Source of the DNA: Fimbriiglobus ruber | GTDB lineage: Bacteria; Planctomycetota; Planctomycetia; Gemmatales; Gemmataceae | Length of the DNA: 64,000 nucleotides | Direction of reading: 5' to 3' | Assembly (NCBI RefSeq): GCF_002197845.1 | Contig: NZ_NIDE01000004.1 | Location: 1 to 64,000, forward strand | Part shown: positions 35,735-44,128 of the stretch, piece after piece | Layout: the number at the start of each line of letters is the position of its first letter | Numbering within the stretch: the stretch's first letter is position 1 | Notes under the pieces: generated by a model | Databases searched by the model: none | What the model saw: only the letters and a program-made list of their open reading frames with translations | Told to the model about the DNA's origin: nothing | Position numbers and translations under genes: made by a program

Positions 35735-36012
35735 TGGCTCATGAGGCGGCCGAGGTGCTTCGGCCCGACCGCAGGTCTTCCGTCCCGGCGCCCCCCACAC
35801 CAGCGCTCGGCGCGGGTCTCCGACCCCGCCGCTCTTCGGACCGCAGGTCTCCCAAGCCAGCCTGGCGCAGGCGGCGGTGTCCGAGGGGGCGAGCGTCGGG
35901 AGACCTGCGGTCGGGCCGAACGGCGGGGTCGGAGACCCGCGCCGAGCGCTGGTGTGGGGGGCGATTGCGACCGGATGGTTATGCCTTCCCACCTCTGCCG
36001 CCTCATGAGCCA
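35735..36012. repeat. Nested inverted repeat, dispersed family copy 2
   Basis: An outer exact 16-base inverted repeat (TGGCTCATGAGGCGGC at 35735-35750, complement at 35997-36012) encloses a longer inner one. The inner arms are about 35791-35853 and 35898-35961, with a few small differences. The inner core is the same GCTCGGCGCGGGTCTCCGAC ... CGACCGCAGGTCT family as at 5457-5632. A partial extra copy of the CGACCGCAGGTC end lies at about 35766-35777. The island follows the sigma-WD40 gene. Open frames across it are translations of the repeat and are not called. Confidence 0.85.
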
Positions 36013-36042
36013 AGATCGTTATCAAAAATGCCGTGATGTGCA

Positions 36043-36113
36043 TCACGGCAGCGCGTGAATCGTGTTGTGAATGGTGCCGGCAATCGCCCGTACCCTTCAC
36101 TCGGTAGCTGATT
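36043..36113 (-). pseudogene. 3'-terminal remnant of a cytochrome/propeller gene
   Basis: This 71-base minus-strand stretch aligns with the last codons of the large gene at 36805-39945. It encodes Y-R-V-K-G, then after a deletion of about eight bases I-A-G-T-I-H-N-T-I-H-A-L-P and a TGA, against Y-R-V-K-G-S-D-G-R-A-I-T-G-T-I-H-N-T-I-H-A-L-P-E in the intact gene. The upstream part is absent. It is therefore the relic of a duplicated or displaced homologue. A 9-base palindrome, GCCGTGATG-TG-CATCACGGC (36030-36049), overlaps its stop. Confidence 0.75.
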
Positions 36114-36210
36114 GCCGTCGGTAACGGAGGCGGCGACTCAACCAGATCCCACCGGTCGCCAGCCCGACCGGCACGAGTGCGCAAGCGACACAGTACTGAT
36201 ACCCCTGATC

Positions 36211-36732
36211 TCACGTCGTTCGGACGAGTTCGATCGGAGCGTCGCCACGGTTCGTCTTCCGTTGTAACTGGTAGTCAATGGTCAGTTCAGGGCTGTGCCA
36301 TTCGGGAACTTCTTCTCGTCCTTCCAAGGGAAATACAACGGCCCCTTTGACCTTCTTTTCTACCACGGCTTCTGCCAGACTCAACGCCGTCGGGTATGCT
36401 CCGACCGCCGATCGGGGAACGATAATAAAACTGGCAAAATTCATCTTGTCGTAGCCGACGGAGGCGATTACCACCGGCCGGTCGGGCGCCAATTCAACCA
36501 ATTCTGCGGTGCTTACAAGACGGCTTCCTTCCCGGCTGGTTTTCTCGTTATTGAAGACCGTCTCGGATCGGAGTACCAGGAACGCGTACTCCGGCCACGG
36601 CCCGTGCGTCGTAATCCGGTGGGATGGGAAAACGGGTCTGAATCCGGGAGTCGCGATGTCTGCCAAAGCAGGCAAACAAACGACGATGGCAACGGCCAGT
36701 GAAAAACCGGCGTGGAGGGAGAAGCGCAACAT
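36211..36732 (-). CDS. Small secreted hypothetical protein
   Basis: This 173-residue protein begins with a signal peptide (F-S-L-A-V-A-I-V-V-C-L-P-A-L-A-D). The mature part starts I-A-T-P-G-F-R-P-V. It contains I-T-T-H-G-P-W-P-E-Y-A-F-L-V-L-R, V-V-I-A-S-V-G-Y-D-K-M and repeated V-E-K-K-V-K-G-A-V-V patterns, but no motif I recognise. It has no obvious Shine-Dalgarno site. It lies 72 bases downstream of the diheme propeller gene on the same strand and immediately before the gene remnant at 36.1 kb, so it may have entered between a gene and its duplicate. Confidence 0.65.
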   Translation of the reverse strand: MLRFSLHAGFSLAVAIVVCLPALADIATPGFRPVFPSHRITTHGPWPEYAFLVLRSETVFNNEKTSREGSRLVSTAELVELAPDRPVVIASVGYDKMNFASFIIVPRSAVGAYPTALSLAEAVVEKKVKGAVVFPLEGREEVPEWHSPELTIDYQLQRKTNRGDAPIELVRTT

Positions 36733-36804
36733 CGTGCCACCCGGTTTGGGCCGAAGTCATATCGTGTAGCGGGTCACAAGAAGAAGATCCGCTACTCTAC
36801 TCAT

Positions 36805-39800
36805 TTATTCCGGCAACGCATGGATTGTGTTGTGAATAGTCCCGGTAATCGCCCGCCCGTCTGAGCCCTTCACCCGGTACTTGATCTCCATGCCCCACGT
36901 CGGGGCGAGGCCGCTGATGTTGAGGCGGACGGTCTTCCCGTCCGGCTGGACGGCCGCTTTCGTCACTGGTAGTGATTTCTCGCCCACATGCTGCGAGCCG
37001 TAATTCTGGCTCCGCTTGAGCCCCCACACCTTGATCGCGTAGTTCGCCGGGTCGGCTGCGGCCGTGGCGTCGAGGGCGTCTGTGAATGTCACCTCGACCC
37101 CACTTGGTACTGCCTTCAAGCCGACCGGCAGGTCCGTTGGCTTCCCGGTGTAGCGGACGCGGTAGAAGCCGCCGGGGACCGTCTGGTTGCCGGCCCAGGC
37201 GAACATGCCGAGCGTGTAAAGCTGGCCGTCGGTCGGGTGGAATCGGCCGCGCATGACGCCGGTCGGAAACAGTGGCAGCGGCAGCGCGCACATGCCGCCC
37301 TGGGCCTGGCCGTTCACGGTCTCGTGCGGCACGACGTAGATCTTCCCTTGGCCGTAGGACAGGTTCAGCAACGACCCGCGGAGCGGCCCCCACTTGTCGC
37401 TCGTCACCCAGAGCAGTTCCGCCGGCGAACGGTCGAAGTCGTTGGTGATCCAGCAGAGCGGCTGTTTCATCGCGGAATCGGAGGTATCGGTCACGTCCGT
37501 GTAACCCCACATGTTGCCGTAGAAGCCGCCCTTGGTGACGAGGTTGATCCGGTTCTTGGGCGTCCAGAAGCCCTCCTGGTCGGTGACGAAAAACGTCCCG
37601 TCCGGGTTCAGGCAGACGCCGTTGGCCGCCCGGAAGCCGGTCGCCAGGATCTCGGTCGATGCGCCGTCCTTGCTCACCTTCAGCAGCGTGCCGTGGTGCG
37701 GGACGAGGGCCGGCAGCGCGTGGCGGCCGCTCTTGGCGTAATAGAAGTTGCCGTCGGCGTCGGTCTGGAGGCCCATCGCGAATTCGTGGAAGTGCTCTGT
37801 CACCTGATGGTCGTTGTTGAAGCATTCGTAGAAGTCGGTTTCGCCATCGCCGTTCAGGTCGTGGAGGCGGACGATCTGGTCGCGGCAGCAGACGTAGATC
37901 GCGCCGTCGCGGAGTTTGAGGCCGAGCGGTTGGAACAGGCCGGACGCGATCCGCTGCCAGGTCAGTCCGCTCGCGGCGTTGTCGAACCCGCTCACGAGCC
38001 AGACGTCGCCGTCCCACGAGCAGACGGCGGCCCGCTTGCCGTCCGGGTAGAAGTCGAACCCGGTGAGCCGGAGCTGCGCGTTCCAGGGATTGTTGATGGG
38101 CAAAGCAATCGTGTCGACGGCGAACGGACCGTCGTTCTTGCCCGCCGCTACGGTCGTCCGCAGGATCTCCGGCCACCGCTTCGGCCCGCCAGCGGTGAGC
38201 GGCCGCAAAGGCCGCGGCGCGGGCGTCGTTTTCGCGAACTCGGAGAGGGCAGTCGCTTCGCCTTTCGCGGTCAGTACCTTCACCCGCGTCGGCGTAGCGA
38301 CTGCCGGAATTCGCAGCAAGATGAAGCCGTCTTGCTTAACGAGCTTGGCCCGGTCGTCGCCGACGACCGCCGCTGACACGCCTTCCGGCGAGATGCGGGC
38401 GAGCATGTCGTGAGACGATTTACCGATCTCCAGGGTCCGGGTGAAAACGACACCTTGCCCGGACGATTCCGCACCCGGCAACTCCAGCACGGGCGCGTCG
38501 CCGACGCTGTACGAGATCAGCGTCTGGTCGCCGAAGTGGTACAGACCGCGGTATTGCGCCCACGCGCGCGGGAGTGGGCCGTAGGGTCGGCCGTCGCGTC
38601 CCTTGGAGCGGGGGTCGGCAAAGCTTCCGGTCTCCGGGTTCGCCCAACCCGGGCCGATCGGGTTCGACACGCGGACATCGCCCACGATCTTCGGGTGGAT
38701 CGCGTGCTGGCCGTTGAAGTGGATGCCCTTCCAGTCTATGAAGCCGGTGCCCGTCCACGCGGCCGCGAGCCGCAGTGTGTCGTGGTCGAAGGCGATCCAC
38801 TGCTTGCCGCGGGAGACGCCGCCCGCACCGGGGTCGAGGCGGACGGCGATGCCTTTGTAGGCGAAGTTCGGCCCCGGCCCGCCGACTTCGTACGTGTTGA
38901 TGAGGCTCGGGCCGTAGTCCATCGTCACCCACGGCTCCACGGTGACGGCCGGCGGCCCGAACGTCGTCCCTTTCGGCAGTCGCGTCAGGTACGCCGCGTC
39001 GATTGTCGCAAACTGCGACGGGTTGTGTGGCTTCAGGTACTTCTCGCGGAGGTAGTGGATCACGTCGTACTTCTGCCGCGGCACCATCCACGTTTGCGGG
39101 GCCATCATGCCGTAACCGCGGGTGAGCGTCTGGTAGAGGCTGTACGGGTCGCTGCCGTTCTTGAACTTGTCGGCCGCGAACTTGAGGGAAGTAGGGAGCG
39201 ACCCGGGCTGGTCCTTGGTCCCGTGGCAGTTCCCGCAGACGCGAGTGTAAATTGCCTCGCCGCGGCGGAACGCCTTGTCGTCCAGCGTGCGGACCAGTCC
39301 GGCGTGGTCGACGTCCTTCTCGTACTCCGCGACCACGGCGACCATCTGTGCCGGTCGGAGTTCCTTCGCGCGGGTCGGTCCCTGTTCCGCGATCTCGATG
39401 AGGTACTTGGCGAGGTCGAGGAACTGTTGCCGGTCGGAGAGCAGGTTCACCAACCCGTCCGGCATCAGCGATTGCGTCCCCACGGCACGCTTCTCAACAT
39501 CTGCTTTCGCGATGACGACCCGTTTGCCACCGGCAGCCGGGTCGATCAGGGTCAGCGAGTCGCCTTTATCGTCTGCCACCAAGCCGGTCAGCGTCCGCCC
39601 GTCGGTCGTGGTGATGGTGACGGGCTCGAACCCCTTCTTCAAAACCTTCGAGGGCAGCAGTACGGACTCGATCAGGTATTCCGCGGTCGCCTCCTTGCCC
39701 GCCCGAGCGATGTCCGGGCCGAGTTGCGTGTCGCCGCCGTCGTGGCACCTGGCACAGGTGAGGAACGGCTGAAAGAAAAGGACGGCTCCGCGGCCGGCAT

Positions 39801-39945
39801 CGCCGCGGTCCCGTGCCTCCTTCGCCAGCGCGGCTAGCGGTTCCCGAGCCAGCTGTTGGTGGAGCGGGGCAGGCGGTTCGGCGGACCGGATTGGGGCGGC
39901 GAGCAACAGGAGCAGGGCGACGGCCGGCGACCAGCGGGCGGGCAT
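36805..39945 (-). CDS. Diheme cytochrome c / beta-propeller oxidoreductase-like protein
   Basis: This 1046-residue exported protein starts at ATG 39945 behind GAGGAAAA; the signal peptide is A-V-A-L-L-L-L-L-A-A-P. Heme site 1 is C64-A-R-C67-H68 in a planctomycete-type cytochrome domain with L-L-P-S-K-V-L-K-K-G-F-E. Heme site 2 is C237-G-N-C240-H241, followed by G-M-M-A-P-Q-T-W as the likely Met ligand. The middle third (about 330-590) resembles the DUF6797-type domain that follows such cytochromes. Residues about 630-930 form a six-bladed propeller of the PVC-type glucose/sorbosone dehydrogenase kind (L-K-L-R-D-G-A-I-Y-V-C-C-R-D-Q-I). A carbohydrate-oxidising role is an inference. Confidence 0.85.
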   Translation of the reverse strand: MPARWSPAVALLLLLAAPIRSAEPPAPLHQQLAREPLAALAKEARDRGDAGRGAVLFFQPFLTCARCHDGGDTQLGPDIARAGKEATAEYLIESVLLPSKVLKKGFEPVTITTTDGRTLTGLVADDKGDSLTLIDPAAGGKRVVIAKADVEKRAVGTQSLMPDGLVNLLSDRQQFLDLAKYLIEIAEQGPTRAKELRPAQMVAVVAEYEKDVDHAGLVRTLDDKAFRRGEAIYTRVCGNCHGTKDQPGSLPTSLKFAADKFKNGSDPYSLYQTLTRGYGMMAPQTWMVPRQKYDVIHYLREKYLKPHNPSQFATIDAAYLTRLPKGTTFGPPAVTVEPWVTMDYGPSLINTYEVGGPGPNFAYKGIAVRLDPGAGGVSRGKQWIAFDHDTLRLAAAWTGTGFIDWKGIHFNGQHAIHPKIVGDVRVSNPIGPGWANPETGSFADPRSKGRDGRPYGPLPRAWAQYRGLYHFGDQTLISYSVGDAPVLELPGAESSGQGVVFTRTLEIGKSSHDMLARISPEGVSAAVVGDDRAKLVKQDGFILLRIPAVATPTRVKVLTAKGEATALSEFAKTTPAPRPLRPLTAGGPKRWPEILRTTVAAGKNDGPFAVDTIALPINNPWNAQLRLTGFDFYPDGKRAAVCSWDGDVWLVSGFDNAASGLTWQRIASGLFQPLGLKLRDGAIYVCCRDQIVRLHDLNGDGETDFYECFNNDHQVTEHFHEFAMGLQTDADGNFYYAKSGRHALPALVPHHGTLLKVSKDGASTEILATGFRAANGVCLNPDGTFFVTDQEGFWTPKNRINLVTKGGFYGNMWGYTDVTDTSDSAMKQPLCWITNDFDRSPAELLWVTSDKWGPLRGSLLNLSYGQGKIYVVPHETVNGQAQGGMCALPLPLFPTGVMRGRFHPTDGQLYTLGMFAWAGNQTVPGGFYRVRYTGKPTDLPVGLKAVPSGVEVTFTDALDATAAADPANYAIKVWGLKRSQNYGSQHVGEKSLPVTKAAVQPDGKTVRLNISGLAPTWGMEIKYRVKGSDGRAITGTIHNTIHALPE

Positions 39946-40362
39946 GGATTTTCCTCGAAAACGACGGCAGGGATTGCAGACCGTTTCTTCTGATTTCTAC
40001 TTTCTTGTGCCGCTTGTCAGCAATTCCCGGTGCATTGGCTTTTCCGGAAACCGTGACGTGCGTTGGCTTTCGTCATCGCACATCGGGTGGCGAGAATTCT
40101 TATCAATCGTCCCCATGTTAACACACTGCCATAGGGAAGTGATCAGTCGGAGAGAACGGCCGCGAAATCATTCGGTGCCTCCTGGCATCGCCGTTCGGGG
40201 TGGGAATTGCTGAGATCGAGCTTATTTGATCAGCACGGATTTGATTTTTCGCAGGAAATCGATGCGTAATTTGTCGACATGTTCCGGCGCCTGCCGAATT
40301 CCCGTTCTACTTTTACCCGTGGACGATCGGATCACACGGTTAGGCCCGTAGAGCGACCACAG
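39946..40362. other. Intergenic upstream of CpaF-like gene
   Basis: This 417-base region lies between divergent genes. It holds no supported gene. An alternative ATG at 40279 for the downstream gene lies inside it but has no ribosome site. The part around 39960-40130 is AT-richer than the surrounding genes and presumably holds the promoters. Confidence 0.5.
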
Positions 40363-41454
40363 ATGACTCCGTCCGCGCCCGGATTTCCTCATACGGCCCA
40401 ATCGATTCAGTCGGCCGCCCGGGCAACGACGCCGGCCGCCGACCTTCGGCGGAAGGCTCACGCGCGTCTCGCCGAACGGATCGACCCCTTTCGCTCTCGT
40501 TTCAAGCCACTATCGCTCGTTCGGCAAGAAGCCAAGCGGGTTCTCGAACAGTTCCTGGACGCCGAACACCCGATCCTGACCCGCGGCGAGCGGGACCGGT
40601 TGATCGAAGAAGTTCTCGGCGAAGCGTTAGGGTTCGGGCCACTTGAAGAACTGTTCCGGGATGAAGCGGTCAAAGAAATCCTGGTTCTCGCCCCGGGCCA
40701 GATCATCATTCGCAAGGGCGACGCCTGGCAGCCCACGAGTGTCCGATTTCGCGACGCCGACCACATGCGCACGGCCCTCGCCAAACTGGTCGAAACCGGC
40801 GAATCGCTCGTCCCCGGGCCGGCCCCGACGGGTGGGTTCGACGTCAAGTTGCAGAACGGCTTCCGGGCACTGGCGGTGACGCCGCCGGGCATCATGGACT
40901 TGCTGCCGATCGCCCTATTCGTTCGCGGCACGGCCGCACCGGCGTCCGGCTTGCCGGCACCGACCAACGGCGGGTCGGGAACTGTCCAGCTCGGTCAAGC
41001 GGCACTGCCCACAGTGGGTATCGATTCGCCGCACGCGGCCGCGGGCACGGACGGCCCGCGATCGGGGTCCGTACCCGCGGCCGCACCAGCGTCCGGCCGG
41101 TATCCGCGGCCGAACCCGTACCCGGTGCCGGGAACCGAAGCCCCCGCCCAGACGCCGACCGGCAAAACCCAGCTTTCGAGCCGGATGGTCCACCCGCTTC
41201 CCCGCGGGACCGGCGAGCCGTCCGCTCCGCCGGCGACCGATTTGTACGCCCGCGACCGTCAGCGGATCACGCAAAAGATCATCTCGAAATTCGCCGCGGC
41301 CGGCCTCTACGACCTGAACCAAATCCCGCTCCCGGAACTGCGGCGCATCATCCAGGCTTCCGTACTCGAATATTGTGCGGGCGACCGGCTGGACATGGAC
41401 GAAAGTACCAAGGACCGGTTGGCCCTGGAAATTCTGGCCGGAATGAACCGGTAG
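40363..41454 (+). CDS. CpaF-like N-terminal domain protein lacking the ATPase domain
   Basis: This 363-residue protein starts at ATG 40363 (ATG 40279 is possible). Residues about 20-110 resemble the N-terminal domain of CpaF/TadA secretion ATPases: helices with L-V-R-Q-E-A-K-R-V-L and E-R-D-R-L-I-E-E-V-L-G-E-A, then the family signature G-F-G-P-L-E-E-L and V-K-E-I-L-V-L-A-P-G. Residues to about 180 follow the pre-Walker part (F-D-V-K-L-Q-N-G-F-R-A-L-A-V-T-P-P). The Walker A and B ATPase domain that should come next is absent. Instead a Pro/Ala/Gly-rich linker (about 185-295) leads to a second CpaF-N-like helical segment (I-T-Q-K-I-I-S-K-F to the end). It may be a regulatory adaptor or a decayed secretion gene. 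Confidence 0.7.
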   Translation: MTPSAPGFPHTAQSIQSAARATTPAADLRRKAHARLAERIDPFRSRFKPLSLVRQEAKRVLEQFLDAEHPILTRGERDRLIEEVLGEALGFGPLEELFRDEAVKEILVLAPGQIIIRKGDAWQPTSVRFRDADHMRTALAKLVETGESLVPGPAPTGGFDVKLQNGFRALAVTPPGIMDLLPIALFVRGTAAPASGLPAPTNGGSGTVQLGQAALPTVGIDSPHAAAGTDGPRSGSVPAAAPASGRYPRPNPYPVPGTEAPAQTPTGKTQLSSRMVHPLPRGTGEPSAPPATDLYARDRQRITQKIISKFAAAGLYDLNQIPLPELRRIIQASVLEYCAGDRLDMDESTKDRLALEILAGMNR

Positions 41455-41913
41455 TGACCGATCTGCTCACTGCATAGGTTTAATAACGTGTCCCCGGCCC
41501 ACCTGATAACACGTGTGCATTCTTGAGATCGACTATTGCTGGCGATAGATATGAGATATGGGGCTCTAATCGTTTTCGCGCGGGACAGGAAAGTCGTAGC
41601 GTCCCCTTATCGGGTAACGATTCTGCAGTCGGAAAACTTTTTCCCAATTCGTGCGCAAGTTAAAGCCGGCGAGTTGTTCCAAGCGTGTATGCCGCAGCGA
41701 TAACTGCTAGAACGCGCGAAACCTATCTAACCTGACCAAATTCCCGACACCATGTCTGGGAATTGTGATTATTTCATCAATTTTTTTATTCCCAGATTTG
41801 AAGTCTGCCGATATACCCATGCCCATCACGCCACATGCGTCGTCCGACGGGAACGAAGGTTCCCAGCGGCCGAGGTGCATGGATGCATTTGCCCACTCGC
41901 GACCGGCGGACAC
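41455..41913. other. Intergenic, upstream of metzincin-like gene
   Basis: This 459-base gap is notably AT-richer than the genes around it, especially 41760-41800. It contains a 9-base inverted repeat (TCTGGGAAT at 41755-41763, complement at 41788-41796, 24-base loop with T7). No gene is called; a frame open from 41752 into the next gene has no ribosome site and lacks a plausible signal. Confidence 0.5.
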
Positions 41914-43911
41914 ATGTCAAAAGCTCGCCCCGCCTCCCACGCGGCCCGGCCGCGCGTGGACGAATTGGAATCGCGCTTCACCCCGTCGGTGACCGTTCAA
42001 TTCGATTACACTTACGACCAGTCCGGCTTTTTCAACGACCCCACCCGCCGCGCCGCCCTCCAACGGGCGGTCGACGAAATCACACCCAACCTCAACGCCT
42101 CGCTCGCGGCCATCGTCCCCTCTCCCGCCGCCGGAAATACCTGGCAGGAAACTTTTTACAGCCCCGGCTCCAACTCCACGATCACCGTCAATAACCCGAC
42201 CGTCAACGCGGACGAGATCGTCATTTACATCGCCTCCGCCCCGATTTCCTCGGGCGGCGACCTGGGCCTCACGACGTCCGGCGGTTACTCGGCGAGCGGC
42301 AGCCAGGACTGGCTGAACGACGTGAAGGGCCGCGGGAACGCCGGCGCCCTCGCCACTCCCCAGACGGCATACACCACGTGGGGGGGGATGATCACGTTCG
42401 ATTCGGCGGTCAACTGGAATTTCAGCACTTCGGCTCCCACAGCCACGCAGTACGATTTCCAAACCGTCGCCGAACACGAGCTGATGCACATCTTCGGGTT
42501 CGGCCTCGGCGAACCGGCGTTCGTGAACAACCTTTCCGGGTGGAACGGGACGAGTGGCTTGTTCACCGGCCCGTCCGTCGTCGCGACCGCCGGCCACCCC
42601 GTCGAAGTCGTTGGCGACGGCGGAGTCCCCGACCACTGGGCGCCGGGGACGGAGTACGACGGCGAAAGCTCGCCCATGGTCCCGTCCCTCCCGGCGGGCA
42701 CCCGCCGAGACATCACGCCGCTCGATCTCGCCGCCCTGAACGACATCGGGTGGGCCGTTTACGTCGACCAATCCCCGGCCGCAGTCGCGGCCGTTCCGAC
42801 GGCAACGACCCAGCAAGTTACCGCAGACGTCACCGAGGCCCCGGCCGCCGTACAGGTTCCCGTTACCCCGCCGCCCGCCGCTGCCGTCCAAACGATTGCA
42901 GCTGCCGTGCCAGCCGCCGCATCATCGACGCCTTCGGCCTCCGGAAACGGGGGCCGCTTCGCTGCCGGGACCAGCAACAGCGCTGTGATGTACAACGCCG
43001 ACGGGTCGGTACTCTTCTCCGTCGTCCCGTTCGAGGCCACGTTCTCCGGCGGCGTCCGTGTGGCGACCACCGACCTGAATGGCGACAACGTCCCGGACCT
43101 GATTGTCGCCAGCGGTCCGGGCCGGGCGCCGGAAGTCAAAGTTTACGACGGGACGACTGGTACATTAATCGCCGACTTTCAGCCGTTTGAAAGCACGTTC
43201 ACCGGCGGCGTCTTCATCGCGACCGGCGACCTCAACGGAGACGGGGTGGCGGACCTGGTCGTTTCACCCGACCAGGGCGGCGGCCCGATCATGGCCGTTT
43301 ACGACGGCGCCGCCTTGGGGCGCGGACAGGTCGCCCAGCTCGCGCGGTTCTGGGGCATCGACGACCCGAATTTCCGCGGCGGGGCCAGGGCAACCATCGG
43401 CGACCTGGACGGCAACGGCGACCCGGCACTCATTGTCAGCGCGGGCGCAGGAGGCGGACCCCGTGTTTCGATCTACGACGGCCGGACGGTCAGTTCCGGA
43501 GACCCGACGAAACTGGCACCCGACTTCTTCGCCTTCGACCCGAGTCTGCGCAACGGCGCGTACGTCACCGCCGGCGATCTGACCGGCGACGGCAGCGACG
43601 ACCTCATCGTGGGAGCAGGGCCGGGTGGCGCGCCGGTCGTGACGGCCTTCAGCGGTCGCGCGTTGCTTCTCGGCCAACAGATCATTATGGCGGACTTCTT
43701 CGTCGGCAACGCCGGCGACCGTGACGGGGTTCACGTGGCCGCGATCGACCTGGATTCCTCCGGCCGCGCGGACATTGTTACCGGCTCCGGCTCGAGTACG
43801 GAACTCGACATTTACACCCCACAAAGCCTGCTCGCGGGCGGCACGCCCTCCGCCACCCGCACGCTTTTCGCCGCCGGGCTCCCGGCCGCCGACGGGGTTT
43901 CTGTGGGATAG
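41914..43911 (+). CDS. Secreted metzincin-like protein with FG-GAP C-terminal module
   Basis: This 665-residue protein starts at ATG 41914 with GGCGGA upstream. Residues 15-25 hold P-R-V-D-E-L-E-S-R-F-T-P-S-V, the planctomycete extracellular motif. Residues about 30-290 form a metalloprotease-like domain with H-E-L-M-H at 188-192 and G195 in H-I-F-G-F-G-L. The position of the third zinc ligand in HExxHxxGxxH is Leu, so zinc binding is unconventional or the domain is inactive. A proline/alanine-rich spacer (about 295-345) precedes FG-GAP-type repeats to the C-terminus (V-A-T-T-D-L-N-G-D-N-V-P-D-L and similar). This last module is homologous to that of the 14.4 kb protein; both end G-V-x-V-G. 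Confidence 0.82.
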   Translation: MSKARPASHAARPRVDELESRFTPSVTVQFDYTYDQSGFFNDPTRRAALQRAVDEITPNLNASLAAIVPSPAAGNTWQETFYSPGSNSTITVNNPTVNADEIVIYIASAPISSGGDLGLTTSGGYSASGSQDWLNDVKGRGNAGALATPQTAYTTWGGMITFDSAVNWNFSTSAPTATQYDFQTVAEHELMHIFGFGLGEPAFVNNLSGWNGTSGLFTGPSVVATAGHPVEVVGDGGVPDHWAPGTEYDGESSPMVPSLPAGTRRDITPLDLAALNDIGWAVYVDQSPAAVAAVPTATTQQVTADVTEAPAAVQVPVTPPPAAAVQTIAAAVPAAASSTPSASGNGGRFAAGTSNSAVMYNADGSVLFSVVPFEATFSGGVRVATTDLNGDNVPDLIVASGPGRAPEVKVYDGTTGTLIADFQPFESTFTGGVFIATGDLNGDGVADLVVSPDQGGGPIMAVYDGAALGRGQVAQLARFWGIDDPNFRGGARATIGDLDGNGDPALIVSAGAGGGPRVSIYDGRTVSSGDPTKLAPDFFAFDPSLRNGAYVTAGDLTGDGSDDLIVGAGPGGAPVVTAFSGRALLLGQQIIMADFFVGNAGDRDGVHVAAIDLDSSGRADIVTGSGSSTELDIYTPQSLLAGGTPSATRTLFAAGLPAADGVSVG

Positions 43912-44128
43912 TCGATCCTTGTTCCTTGTCCGGTAACACCGAACGCACAGCTCTCGCCTACTTGCGCGCATAGTCAGAGTTTTCTTCTTCACAGATTCTT
44001 CATCTAATACACGTCGATACGTCTTGCGTTACTGATTTAATCTCCTGCTCATCGCCTCTCTTGTGGTCGAGCGCGTACTCGCGACCACGGTGGTTTGTTT
44101 TCCTTTTTGCCCGCAACTTGAGGACGTC

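Noticed and set aside
34820-36214. 464-residue minus-strand open frame across the sigma-WD40 gene end and repeat island
   Set aside because: It reads through antisense coding and repeats. Only the short gene-end fossil at 36043-36113 is meaningful, and that is in two frames.
38410-39837. 475-residue open frame antisense to the diheme propeller gene
   Set aside because: Same reason: the opposite strand encodes heme sites and a signal peptide; this frame has neither.
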